DNA from: JL08 sp963765555
Lineage (GTDB): Bacteria; Pseudomonadota; Alphaproteobacteria; Rhodobacterales; Rhodobacteraceae
DNA length: 64,000 bases
NCBI GenBank assembly: GCA_963765555.1
Contig: CAVXWX010000008.1
Location: 124,001-188,000, forward strand
Reading direction: 5' to 3'
How positions within the stretch are numbered: the stretch's first letter is position 1; each line of letters starts with the position of its first letter. Both the position numbers and the translations under genes were made by a program. Below the pieces are notes generated by a model. It worked only from the letters and a program-made list of their open reading frames with translations, made no database searches and was not told the origin of the DNA. Below are positions 44,802 through 54,012 of the stretch, in pieces.

Positions 44802-45236
44802 ATGGACCAACGTATCAGCCTGATCACCCTTGGGGTGCGCGACGTGGCGGCATCGCACGCGTTTTATAACGCGCTTGGATGGGCGCAGGCCGAGGCTGAA
44901 GGCGACATTGTTGTGTTTGATCTGATGGGTCAGACGCTTGGGCTATACCCGCTTGCCGCGCTGGCGGAAGATATCGGCGTGCCGGTCGATGAACTGGGCC
45001 ATGGCGCGCAAACGCTGGGGTATAACTGCCGCAGCAAGGATGAGGTGGCACAGGTTCTGGCGGCTGCCGAAACCGCGGGTGCACGCATCCTGAAACCCGC
45101 ATCAGACGTATTCTGGGGCGGGCATCACGGATATTTCGCCGACCCCGATGGCCACATCTGGGAGGTCGCGTTCAACCCGTTTTCGCCCCTGTCCAAGGAT
45201 GGCGCATTCCGCTGGGCCGGATACCCAGAACCATGA
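44802..45236 (+). CDS. VOC superfamily (glyoxalase-like) protein
   Basis: A 144-residue protein of two beta-alpha-beta modules. It begins MDQRISLITLGVRDVAASHA and ends HHGYFADPDGHIWEVAFNPF, the usual closing motif with a metal glutamate. The ATG at 44802 follows AGGAGGGG, better than an upstream GTG or ATG pair. The stop overlaps the next gene in an ATGA arrangement. Substrate unknown; dioxygenase, lyase and antibiotic-binding members all share this look. Confidence 0.8.
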   Translation: MDQRISLITLGVRDVAASHAFYNALGWAQAEAEGDIVVFDLMGQTLGLYPLAALAEDIGVPVDELGHGAQTLGYNCRSKDEVAQVLAAAETAGARILKPASDVFWGGHHGYFADPDGHIWEVAFNPFSPLSKDGAFRWAGYPEP

Positions 45237-45865
45237 AACCGCCCGCCAGCATGTGGAGCCTTGAAACCTTCGGGCGCACGCGCCTGAGCAAACATTTCTA
45301 CATGCGCGATTTCCTGTATTCCGAGATTGGCAGTTTCCACCGTATTCCCAACCTGCCGGACAACCCCGATCTGGCGATTGAAGCGGGGCGCATGCTGTGC
45401 ACGGAACTGTTGGACCCGCTGGAAGAAACCTTTGGCCGTATTGCGATCCGGTCAGGCTTTCGCAGTCAGGCGCTGAACCGGTATGGCAATGAAAACAAAC
45501 TGAACTGCGCGCGCAATGATGCCAATTACGGGCACCATATCTGGGATGTGCTGGATGGTGATATCATGGGGGCGGGCACGTCTCTGGTGATCCCGTGGTT
45601 TGCGGACCGGTATGAACAGGGGCGCGACTGGCGCGATCTGGCGTGGTGGATACATGATCATCTGCCCTATTCGCATATGTGGTTTTTTCCCAAACTTGCC
45701 GCGTTCAATCTAAGCTGGCGCGCCTTGCCGCACCGCACGATTTCAAGCTATATCGCACCAAAGGGCAAGCTGCTGGCGGCAGGGGCATCCCCGGATGAGG
45801 GGATTGAAAAACGCCGCGCACGTTATGCCGATTTTCCCCCGTTTCGCGGCATAAACTATCCCTGA
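45233..45865 (+). CDS. Peptidase M15-like (D-Ala-D-Ala carboxypeptidase fold) protein, function unknown
   Basis: A 210-residue soluble protein. FYMRDFLYSEIGSFHRIPNL resembles the opening of M15_3 peptidases, and IRSGFRSQALNRYGNENK matches their RSGYRS..N segment. Where active enzymes have the zinc motif SxHxxGxAxD, this protein reads ANYGHHIWDVLDGDIMGAG, so one histidine and aspartates are kept with altered spacing. No signal peptide is seen, which argues against a cell-wall role. It is translationally coupled to the VOC gene. Confidence 0.55.
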   Translation: MKPPASMWSLETFGRTRLSKHFYMRDFLYSEIGSFHRIPNLPDNPDLAIEAGRMLCTELLDPLEETFGRIAIRSGFRSQALNRYGNENKLNCARNDANYGHHIWDVLDGDIMGAGTSLVIPWFADRYEQGRDWRDLAWWIHDHLPYSHMWFFPKLAAFNLSWRALPHRTISSYIAPKGKLLAAGASPDEGIEKRRARYADFPPFRGINYP

Positions 45866-46005
45866 CCCACATTTTTCTGCCGACAGGCGGGCTTGGCCTT
45901 GCCTGTGGTTGGCGCACGGGCCAATGTGCACCTAACAAGACCCCAGATCAGACGGGCCGCAGGACAGATCATGATTTTCTTGACCCTTTCAAACCGTCAC
46001 CGCGC

Positions 46006-46717
46006 ATGACCGAACCGGTTGTATTCCTGCCCGGAATGATGTGCGACGCCCGTGTGTTTGGCGCACAAATCCTTGATCTGTCGGCACAGACACCGGTGAT
46101 GGTGGCCCCAATCACCAAAGGTGAACGGATCGAAGAGATTGCATCGGGCCTGCTGGATGCGTTGCCTGCCAAATGTGCGCTAGTCGGGCTGAGTATGGGG
46201 GGCATTGTCGCGATGGAGCTTTTGCGCCGCGCCCCGGATCGGATTTCGCGCATCGCGCTGATGTCGACCAGCCCGCTGGATGACACGCCGCAGATATCGG
46301 CCGCCCGCGAACCGTTGATCGTGCGCGCCAAGGCCGGACGGCTTGAGGATGTGATGGCCGAAACGATGCGGCCTGAATACCTTGCCCCCGGACCCAAAAC
46401 GCGTCGAAGTGATGTCTATTGTGAAAGAGATGTCACAGGCGTTGGGCACCGACGTGTTTGTTCGCCAGTCGCGTGCCCTACAACGGCGGCGCGATCAGCA
46501 AAGCACGCTGCGTAAATGCAAGGTGCCCGCGCTGATCCTGTGCGGCGCGCACGACCAGTTGACGCCGGTCAAACGCCACAGTTTCATGGCTGAACTGATC
46601 CCGAATGCGCAATTGCAGATTATGGAGCATTCCGGACATCTGCCCACGCTGGAACAGCCCGATGCTGTGACGCAAGTGCTGCGCGACTGGCTGGAAATGC
46701 CGTTTATCCTGCGCTAG
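46006..46717 (+). CDS. Alpha/beta hydrolase (one frame break near 46386)
   Basis: A hydrolase of about 236 residues. It starts MTEPVVFLPGMMCDARVFGA; the nucleophile elbow is ALVGLSMGGIVAMELLRRAP, and the acid and base are ILCGAHDQLTPVKRH and MEHSGHLPTLEQPDAV. The frame breaks after RPEYLA; one extra C in a CCCCC run separates it from PDPKRVEVMSIVKEMSQALG. The gene is complete apart from that. It converges on phaZ with 3 bases between, and may be unrelated to PHA metabolism. Confidence 0.8.
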
Positions 46718-46720
46718 CCG

Positions 46721-47994
46721 TCACGCCGCCGCGTTTTTGTTCGCGGCTTTCTTGGTCTGTTTGCCGCTGTTGGCGTCGATGAAATCCAACACCAGCGGAC
46801 GGATATTGTTGCGCCAGCTTTTACCGGCAAAAATTCCGTAGTGGCCAGCCTCGGGTTCGACATGGCTGGCCTTTTTGCTGTCGGGCAGGCCGGTACACAG
46901 ATCAAGCGCGGCAATACACTGGCCGGGGGCCGAGATATCATCCTTGGCACCTTCGACGGTTTTGACGGCCACGGTGGTGATCTTGCCGATATCCACCTGC
47001 TTGCCCGCGACGACAAATTCGTTCTTCGCGATCTCGCGGTCTTTGAAAATACGTTCGACCGTAGACAGGTAGAATTCGGCCGGCATATCCATCACGGCAA
47101 GGTATTCATCATAAAACCGGTTGTGCGCGTCATGATCGGATGCTTCGCCTTTGGCAACGCGCTGGATCTGATCGACAAAGGCCTGCCCGTGCCGTTCGCT
47201 GTTCATCGACATGAACGAGGCCAGTTGCAGCAAGCCCGGATAAACCATGCGGCCCACGCCGGAATATTTGAACCCGACCCGCTGGATCATGGTTTCTTCC
47301 AACTGGCCCATCGTCACGCGGCGGCCAAAGTCGGTCACATCCGTCGGCGTGGCATCCGGATCAATCGGGCCGCCGATCAGCGTGAGCGAACGGGGCTGTG
47401 CATCGGGATCTTCTTCGGCCAGATAGGCGGTGGCGGCCAATGTGAGCGGGGCAGGTTGGCACACCGCAATCACATGCGTGTCCGGCCCCATTTCCCGCAT
47501 GAAATCGACCAGATACAATGTATAGTCTTCGACATCGAACTTGCCCGGCACTGACGGGAATGTCGCGCGCATTGTGCCAGTCGGTGATGTAGACTTCGCA
47601 ATCGATCAGCAGGCTTTTCACGGTCGAGCGCAGCAACGTGGCATAGTGGCCCGACATCGGCGCAACCAGCAAAACCTTGCGCGGGCGCGGTTTGCGCCCG
47701 TTGACGTTGAAATGGATCAGATCGCCAAACGGACGCGACACAATCGTTTCGACGTTGACCAGATGGTCTTTGCCGTCTTCACCGGTAAAGGTGCGAATGC
47801 CCCAGTCCGGTTTGACCGTCATGCGTTGGAATGTGCGTTCTGTCACTTCACCCCATGCGGCGATCATGCCCATCATCGGATTGGGAAACATGCGAAAACG
47901 CAGGGTAGGATGCCATCGCCAGCGCCGAGGCCCCCATCCACTGGTTGGTGTTCCGGATCGTTTCCATCAAGTCATATGTGACCATGTAGCGCAT
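46721..47994 (-). CDS. phaZ: Intracellular polyhydroxyalkanoate depolymerase (two frame breaks)
   Basis: Degrades stored polyhydroxyalkanoate granules. The product of about 424 residues begins MRYMVTYDLMETIRNTNQWM. The lipase-like box is VIAVCQPAPLTLAATAYLAE with cysteine as the likely nucleophile, which is typical of intracellular PhaZ. LVAPMSGHYATLLRSTVKSL and the closing PEAGHYGIFAGKSWRNNIRP supply the oxyanion region and the histidine. Single extra bases near 47555 (GGG run) and 47898 (TTTT run) break the frame. The ATG at 47994 follows AAGGAG. It diverges from phaC across a 111-bp gap with a PhaR-type site. Confidence 0.88.
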
Positions 47995-48069
47995 CAACCA
48001 TCTCCTTGCTTGATCGCGGATCACGTCCGGATCATACGTCGCTTTGCCCCGCAGCGTTTGCGGCGCTAT

Positions 48070-48082
48070 GCTGCACAGCAGC
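48070..48082. promoter_or_regulatory. Candidate PhaR operator between phaZ and phaC
   Basis: GCTGCACAGCAGC contains CTGC-ACA-GCAG (48071-48081), the CTGC-N3-GCAG form recognised by PhaR of Paracoccus. It lies 24 bases upstream of the phaC start in the divergent phaZ-phaC gap. Confidence 0.6.
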
Positions 48083-48105
48083 GACGTTAAGGGGGATTCG
48101 GCAAG

Positions 48106-49940
48106 ATGACAACAAGAGACAATGACGCGGGCAACACGAACGGCACCGAAGGTGGCGAAATTGCAGCAGAAAATCTGGAAAAGCTGACCGAAAACCTGAC
48201 CAAGGTCGAAGAACTGTCAAAGCGTTTGATCAACGCGATGTCCAGCAAGAAACCCAGCAATCCCGCGCTGAGCGCGCCGGATCAGGAGCTTTTTAGCAAG
48301 GCGGCGACGGCATATTGGACGCAGGCGATGCACAATCCGGCCAAGTTGCTGGAGCATCAACTGGAGTTCTGGGGCAAGTCGGTCAAACATTATGTCGAAG
48401 CGCAACAGGTCTTGAGCCATGGCAAATTCGAGGCCCCCGCCGATCCCGGCCCGAAGGACCGCCGCTTTTCCAACCCGTTGTGGGATACGCACCCCTATTT
48501 CAACTTTATCAAGCAGCAATACCTGATCAATTCGGATGCCCTGAAGCAGGCCGTTGCCCAAGCGGGCGATCTGGATCCGGTGGAACAGCGCCGTTTGACC
48601 TATTTCACCCAGCAGATCGTCGACATGATGGCGCCCACCAATTTTCTGGCCACCAACCCGGATGCGCTGGAAAAGGCCATCGCAGACCGAAGGCAAATCG
48701 CTTGTCGACGGGCTGGAAAACCTTGTTGCCGATCTTGAGGCGAACAATGGCGAACTGGTGGTGCGTCTGGCGGATGAAAAGGCGTTTGAACTGGGGCGCA
48801 ACATCGCCACAGCCGAAGGCAGCGTCATCTATCGCAACCGGATGATGGAACTGATCCAGTATGCCCCGACCACCGAAAGAGGTTCACGAAACCCCGCTGA
48901 TCATCTTTCCGCCCTGGATCAACAAATTCTACATTCTCGACCTCAAGGCGCAGAACAGCCTGATCCGCTGGATCACCGATCAGGGCTATACCCTGTTTGT
49001 GGTCAGCTGGATCAACCCCGACGCGAAATACAAGGATGTCGGCATGGAGGAGTATATCGAAGAAGGGTACCTGACCGCCATTCGCGAGGTCAAAGCCATC
49101 TACCGGACAAAAACAGGTCAACGCGGTCGGCTATTGCATCGCGGGTACGACGCTGGCCTTGACGCTGTCGCTGTTGAAACAGCGCGGCGACAAGTCGATC
49201 AAGTCGGCCACCTTCTTTACCGCGCTGACCGATTTTTCCGATCAGGGCGAATTTACCCCGTTCCTGCAAGACGACTTTCATCGACGGGATCGAGGCCGAA
49301 GTCGCGGACAAAGGAATGCTGCCATCCTTCATCATGGCGCGCACCTTCAGCTTCCTGCGCTCCAACCGACCTGATCTATACGCCCGGCGATCAAAAGCTA
49401 CATGATGGGCGAGGCCCCGCCCGCCTTCGATCTGCTGTACTGGAACGGCGACGGGGCCAACCTGCCCGCGAAAATGGCGGTCGAATATCTGCGCGGTCTT
49501 TGCCAGCACAACGAATTGGCCAAGACGGCTTTGAGCTGTTGGGCCAACACTGCATCTGAAGGACGTGGATGTGCCGCTGTGTTCGATCGCGTGCGAAACC
49601 GATCACATCGCGGCTTGGAAGGATTGTTATCGTGGCGTCCAGCAGATGGGATCCAAGAACAAGACCTTTATCATGACCCAGTCGGGCCATATCGCCGGGA
49701 TCGTCAATCCGCCGACCAAAGAACAAATACGGCCACTACACCAATGCCGATCTGGACCTTGATCACGATGCTTGGCTGAAGGGCGCGGATTTCCACGAAG
49801 GCTCCTGGTGGCCGCGCTGGGAAAGCTGGTTGTCCAAACGCTCGGGCAAGATGGTTGCCGCCCGAGAAGTCGGAGATTCGGAGCATCCTGTTCTGGCCGC
49901 AGCGCCCGGAACCTATGTGGGGATCAAGGCAAGTTCCTGA
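48106..49940 (+). CDS. phaC: Poly(3-hydroxyalkanoate) synthase, class I (about nine frame breaks)
   Basis: Polymerises (R)-3-hydroxyacyl-CoA into storage polyester on granules. The N-terminal third is open and includes HNPAKLLEHQLEFWGKSVKH. The alpha/beta core has PLIIFPPWINKFYILDLKAQ, GYTLFVVSWINPDAKYKDVG, the lipase-like box VGYCIAGTT with the catalytic cysteine, and the closing ACETDHIAAWKDCYRG and SGHIAGIVNPPT with the catalytic aspartate and histidine. Frame breaks lie near 48690, 48881, 49115, 49272, 49369, 49391, 49535, 49552 and 49721; seven look like extra bases in short runs and two like missing bases. Repaired length is about 610 residues, right for class I PhaC. The stop is the TGA at 49938. 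Confidence 0.9.
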
Positions 49941-49964
49941 AATACAATAGGTTTTCAAAATATA

Positions 49965-50008
49965 TGCTGCGGTGCAGCAAAAAATACTTGAAATGCTGCG
50001 ACGCAGCA
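49965..50008. promoter_or_regulatory. Two candidate PhaR operators upstream of phaP
   Basis: TGCTGCGGTGCAGCA (49965-49979) and TGCTGCGACGCAGCA (49994-50008) both contain CTGC-N3-GCAG, the motif bound by PhaR of Paracoccus. Their centres are 29 bp apart, close to three helical turns. They lie 65-108 bases upstream of the phaP start, so PhaR should repress phaP here, with relief when PHA granules draw PhaR away. Confidence 0.72.
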
Positions 50009-50072
50009 AGTATATCCTTGTCATCAAGACGAAACGGGGCTGGCCCGGACATAGAGACAAAGGATTAAGACA

Positions 50073-50519
50073 ATGGCTAAAGCACAAGACATGACAGCAG
50101 TTATGAAAGACATGATGGGCGCATTCCCGGTCGACACAGCTGCAATGGAAGACGCATTCAAAACCACTGCATCGCTGAACGAAAAACTGTCGGGCGTTGC
50201 TCTGACAGCTGCTGAAAAATCCACCGAGATTTCCAGCAAATGGACAAAAGACACTCTGGCCAAACTGGCCGAAATGTCGAAAGCCAAAGCAGAGCCTGCC
50301 GATTACGCCAAAGCAATGACCGATTTCGCATCCGCTTCTGCCGAAGTTGCTGCTGAAAACATGGCTGCTTTCGCTGAAATCGCGAAAAAAGTTCAGATGG
50401 ACACAGTTGAGCTGATGATGGCCGCTGGCAAAGACATCTCGGAAGATGCAACTGCCGCCGTGAAAAAAGCCACAGGCGAAGTGACTGCAGCTGCCAAGAA
50501 AGCCGCAACTGCAAAATAA
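50073..50519 (+). CDS. phaP: Phasin
   Basis: A granule-coating protein of 148 residues. It is rich in alanine, lysine and glutamate, has no cysteine, and consists of amphipathic helices: MTAVMKDMMGAFPVDTAAME, LAKLAEMSKAKAEPADYAKA, MAAFAEIAKKVQMDTVELMM, and a lysine/alanine-rich tail (AAAKKAATAK). This composition and the place between phaC and phaR identify a phasin. AAAGGA precedes the ATG. Its codon use looks like that of a highly expressed gene. A strong terminator follows. Confidence 0.88.
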   Translation: MAKAQDMTAVMKDMMGAFPVDTAAMEDAFKTTASLNEKLSGVALTAAEKSTEISSKWTKDTLAKLAEMSKAKAEPADYAKAMTDFASASAEVAAENMAAFAEIAKKVQMDTVELMMAAGKDISEDATAAVKKATGEVTAAAKKAATAK

Positions 50520-50561
50520 GAACGCTGATCAGCGTCCTTCCTCCCGAGGACGCGATTGCGG

Positions 50562-50593
50562 GGGCGAACCTTCTGGTTCGCCCTTTCTTTTTG
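50562..50593 (+). terminator. Rho-independent terminator after phaP
   Basis: GGGCGAACC and GGTTCGCCC form a perfect 9-bp stem with a TTCT loop, followed by a T-rich tract (TTTCTTTTT). It separates phaP from phaR, so phaR needs its own promoter or read-through. Confidence 0.9.
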
Positions 50594-50699
50594 TCCGGAC
50601 TGTCCCGGTCGAAAACGTCGCGTGCGTTGCGCGCTCTTTCAATTTCCCCGCACCTGTCCTAGGCTATGCCGCAGTGCTGCATTCGGGAAAGGTTGGCGC

Positions 50700-51257
50700 G
50701 TGACACAGACAGATAAACCCCTGCTTATCAAAAGATACGCCAGCCGACGGCTGTATAACACCGAAACCAGCGATTACGTGACGCTGGAAGATATCGCAGG
50801 GTTCATCCGTGCCGGACGCGAGGTGCAGATCGTGGATCTGAAATCCGGTGACGATCTGACACGTCAATACCTGCTGCAAATCATTGCCGAACACGAAAGC
50901 CGCGGTGAAAGCGTTTTGCCGATTGATGTGCTGACCGACCTTGTGCGCAGCTACATGTTGCCCGGCGGGTCCGTGGTGCCGCAATTCCTGCAAGCGTCAT
51001 TTGATATGCTGCGCGATGGCCAATCCAAAATGGTTGAAAACATGACCACTTTGAACCCGATGGCGAAAATGCCCGGGTTCGATGCGATGCAGGCCCAGCA
51101 AAAGGCCTTTATCAAGGCAATGACCGGTGGCATGTCTGACAAATGGACCGGTGCCGGCTCTGCCCCCGCTCCGGAAGAGGCCGAAGAAACCGAAGACCTT
51201 GATGCGATTAAAAAGCAACTGGCCGAACTTCAGGAAAAGCTGTCGCGCCTGAAATAA
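50700..51257 (+). CDS. phaR: PHA synthesis repressor PhaR
   Basis: A 185-residue repressor that senses free PHA. The N-terminal domain reads KPLLIKRYASRRLYNTETSD and YVTLEDIAGFIRAGREVQIV, the PHB_acc_N signature that binds DNA. HESRGESVLPIDVLTDLVRS follows, and the C-terminus is an acidic stretch (PEEAEETEDLDAI) then a coiled helix. I chose the GTG at 50700, with GGGAAAGG upstream, because it starts the conserved domain directly. Its probable operators lie before phaC and phaP. Confidence 0.9.
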   Translation: MTQTDKPLLIKRYASRRLYNTETSDYVTLEDIAGFIRAGREVQIVDLKSGDDLTRQYLLQIIAEHESRGESVLPIDVLTDLVRSYMLPGGSVVPQFLQASFDMLRDGQSKMVENMTTLNPMAKMPGFDAMQAQQKAFIKAMTGGMSDKWTGAGSAPAPEEAEETEDLDAIKKQLAELQEKLSRLK

Positions 51258-51269
51258 CGGCCCGATCGC

Positions 51270-52463
51270 TCAGGTGCCATAGGCGCGCACCGGCCCCATA
51301 ACGTCGGCAATGGCGTGCAGCAAGACGCCTGCAATCGCGTCCAGATCGCTTTGTTCCAGCTGAACCGGCAAGCGCACGTCGCAGGCCCGCATCAACATTG
51401 CGCGGGTGTGCGGCAATTCCGGTACATCCGCAATGAACTGCCAGTTCCAGAACGCGCGGGCATTGTCGGTGGACAGGCCAAACACCTGCACCTTGACGCC
51501 ATTTGCACCTGCGATTTGTACGAAATGGCGCACCTGGTCATCCGACAAACCCAACAAATTGAACTGGATGGAATCCGGCGCACGGCTTTCAGCGGGCAGG
51601 GCATCTGGCACCTGCATCCATTTTGATGCGTTCAACTGCGCCGCCACATAATCATGGTTGCGCCGCCCGTCGCGCACACGGCGCGGCAATTCGGCCAATT
51701 GCGGGCGAATGATCGCGGCACTCAGATTGTTCAGCCGCAGGTTATACAGCGGCAATTTGTTCTGCCACCGCGCGAATGCATCGTGCAGAACGGGATGCTT
51801 TTGCCAGTTATGTTCATACGCACCCGACATGATGATCGCCCGCGCCACAAGATCGGCATCGTCCGTGATCAGAATGCCACCTTCACCTGCATTGATCATC
51901 TTGTAGGACTGAAACGAAAAACACCCCACGCGCCCCAGCGTGCCGATGTTGCGACCGGCCCACGTTGTGCCCAGCGAATGGGCGGCATCCTCGATCACCG
52001 GAATACCGGCGGTGTTACACAGCGCCAGAATGGCATCCATATCCGACGTATGCCCGCGCATATGGCTGATGATAACGGCACTGATGTCATCCCCAAGGCG
52101 CTGTTCAAAATCATCCAGGTCGATGCGATAATTTGCCCCCACTTCGCACAGCACCGGAATGCAGTCGGCATGCAAAACCGAAGACGGCACCGCTGCGAAT
52201 GTGAACCCCGGGATCAGAACACGCGCATCCCGCGGCAGACCCAACGCCTTGAGAGACAGGAACAGGGCCGCAGAACACGACGACACCGCCAGCGCAAACC
52301 GGCTGCCCATCATCTGCGCAAATTCCGCTTCCAGCAACGCGACGGGCGCATCGGCATCCGCCGTATAGCGAAACAGATCACCGGTTTGTAACAACCGGTC
52401 GATTTCAGCGCGGGCACTGTCAGGGATCGGTTCTGCGGAATGGGTGTCGGGAAGAAGGGGCAT
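51270..52463 (-). CDS. DegT/DnrJ/EryC1/StrS family aminotransferase
   Basis: A PLP-dependent sugar or nucleotide-sugar aminotransferase of 397 residues. Key segments are FALAVSSCSAALFLSLKALG near residue 57, VLIPGFTFAAVPSSVLHADC, PVIEDAAHSLGTTWAGRNIG, and CFSFQSYKMINAGEGGILIT with the PLP lysine. No sugar-biosynthesis genes lie nearby, so the acceptor is unknown; it stands alone, convergent with phaR. A role in a surface-sugar or secondary metabolite pathway is possible but not shown here. Confidence 0.85.
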   Translation of the reverse strand: MPLLPDTHSAEPIPDSARAEIDRLLQTGDLFRYTADADAPVALLEAEFAQMMGSRFALAVSSCSAALFLSLKALGLPRDARVLIPGFTFAAVPSSVLHADCIPVLCEVGANYRIDLDDFEQRLGDDISAVIISHMRGHTSDMDAILALCNTAGIPVIEDAAHSLGTTWAGRNIGTLGRVGCFSFQSYKMINAGEGGILITDDADLVARAIIMSGAYEHNWQKHPVLHDAFARWQNKLPLYNLRLNNLSAAIIRPQLAELPRRVRDGRRNHDYVAAQLNASKWMQVPDALPAESRAPDSIQFNLLGLSDDQVRHFVQIAGANGVKVQVFGLSTDNARAFWNWQFIADVPELPHTRAMLMRACDVRLPVQLEQSDLDAIAGVLLHAIADVMGPVRAYGT

Positions 52464-52603
52464 ATTCAGGTTTCCTTAATTCTACCTTTCGAAATAGTAA
52501 AACAATGTAACAGGCGTGCAAAGACAAAATTGCCCGGCCGCCGCTGATCGGCGAAACCGGACTGACCTTATATTCAGATAATCTTAGGGCAGGGCAGGAC
52601 CGC

Positions 52604-53908
52604 TCAGACCCCCATGCGGTCGCGCATGGCATACCACGTCATCGCCAGCACAAGCAGGGGCGAGCGCATCATCGACCCGCCCGGAAACGACGGTGTCGGC
52701 ACCTTTGACATCACATCAAACCCGCTGGCCTGTCCCTGAATGGCAAGGGCCATCAATTGCCCCGCATGGGTTGCAGTTCCGACGCCGTGGCCGGAATAGC
52801 CCGACGCTGACAGGATATTCGGGGCCACACGCGCCAGATAGGGCAGGCGTTTCATCGTGATGGCCAGCGTTCCGCCCCAAGTATAATCGAATTTCACATC
52901 TTTCAGATGCGGAAACACGATGCTCATCGGTTTGCGCACCACCGCGCCAATATCCTTGGGAAAGCGGTAGCCATAGCTTTCGCCGCCCCCGAACAACAAC
53001 CGCTTGTCATGGGACAGGCGGAAATAATTGACCACAAAGCGGCTGTCAGCCACCGCAATATCGCGGGTCAGAACCTGTGCGGCATCCTCGCCCAAAGGTT
53101 CGGTTGCGGCGATAAAATTGTTGATCGGCATGACCCGCGCCGCCACCTTGCGGTTCAGGTTGCCCATATATCCATTGCAGGCCAATACCACATGGTCGGC
53201 CACAACGCGGCCCTTGTCGGTCTGCACCACCGGTTTGGTCCCTTGGGTGATGTTGTGCACATGGCTCAATTCATGAATACGCGCGCCTGCGTCTGTCGCC
53301 GCCTGCGCCAGACCCAATGCAAAGTTCAGCGGATGCAGATGCCCCGCCCCCATATCCAGTGTACCGCCCTTGTAATCGGGCGACGGGCACAACGCTTGGC
53401 ACGCCTCCGCATCCAGCGCCTCGATCTCGGTATAGCCATAATCGCGCTGCAACTTTTCGGCGTAGCGGTGCGCATGCTCTACATCCGCCACGGTCGACGC
53501 GGTGTGCGCCACACCGGGTTTCAGGTGACAGTCGATATTATGGGTGTTCACCAGCGACTTGACCAGTGTCTTGGCCTCTTCGCCCATGTCCCACAACTTG
53601 GCGGCATCATCCTTGCCGACCAGACGTTCCAACCCGTCCTGCTCCATGCGCTGGCCGCTGCCCAACTGCCCGCCATTGCGCCCCGATGCGCCAAATCCCG
53701 CGCGATGCGCTTCGACAACCACAACATCCAGACCCGCCTTGGCCAGATGAAGCGCGGCCGACAACCCGGTGTACCCGGCCCCCACCACACAAACATCGGC
53801 ACGCGTTTCGCCTCTCAAAGGCGCAAAGGGCGGCAGCGCGTTGGCTGTGGCGGCATACCAGCTGTCAGGGTACTTTCCTGTTTTGTCGTTGGAAAACAAA
53901 AGGTTCAT
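52604..53908 (-). CDS. puuB: FAD-dependent oxidoreductase, gamma-glutamylputrescine oxidase-like (PuuB)
   Basis: A 434-residue D-amino-acid-oxidase-type flavoenzyme. The dinucleotide-binding motif is DVCVVGAGYTGLSAALHLAK near residue 39, followed by FGASGRNGGQLGSGQRMEQD, the segment typical of PuuB. The end, SGYSGHGVGTATHAGQLMAL, is the usual FAD-closing motif. PuuB oxidises gamma-glutamylputrescine in polyamine degradation. It lies just downstream of a glutamine-synthetase-like gene on the same strand, which fits that pathway. Confidence 0.82.
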   Translation of the reverse strand: MNLLFSNDKTGKYPDSWYAATANALPPFAPLRGETRADVCVVGAGYTGLSAALHLAKAGLDVVVVEAHRAGFGASGRNGGQLGSGQRMEQDGLERLVGKDDAAKLWDMGEEAKTLVKSLVNTHNIDCHLKPGVAHTASTVADVEHAHRYAEKLQRDYGYTEIEALDAEACQALCPSPDYKGGTLDMGAGHLHPLNFALGLAQAATDAGARIHELSHVHNITQGTKPVVQTDKGRVVADHVVLACNGYMGNLNRKVAARVMPINNFIAATEPLGEDAAQVLTRDIAVADSRFVVNYFRLSHDKRLLFGGGESYGYRFPKDIGAVVRKPMSIVFPHLKDVKFDYTWGGTLAITMKRLPYLARVAPNILSASGYSGHGVGTATHAGQLMALAIQGQASGFDVMSKVPTPSFPGGSMMRSPLLVLAMTWYAMRDRMGV

Positions 53909-54012
53909 GCTACAGCTCCGCTCTGGCGCCGGATGCAGCGCCTTGCCTTCATTTGTCCGGAAATACTCACCTGCACCGGCCTTGCGTCTTGCAAAACCGG
54001 TGCGGGTTACAC

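Noticed and set aside
44031..46717. A gene-transfer-agent or prophage remnant around the M15-like gene
   Set aside because: No capsid, portal, tail or terminase genes are present; the neighbours are ordinary hydrolases.
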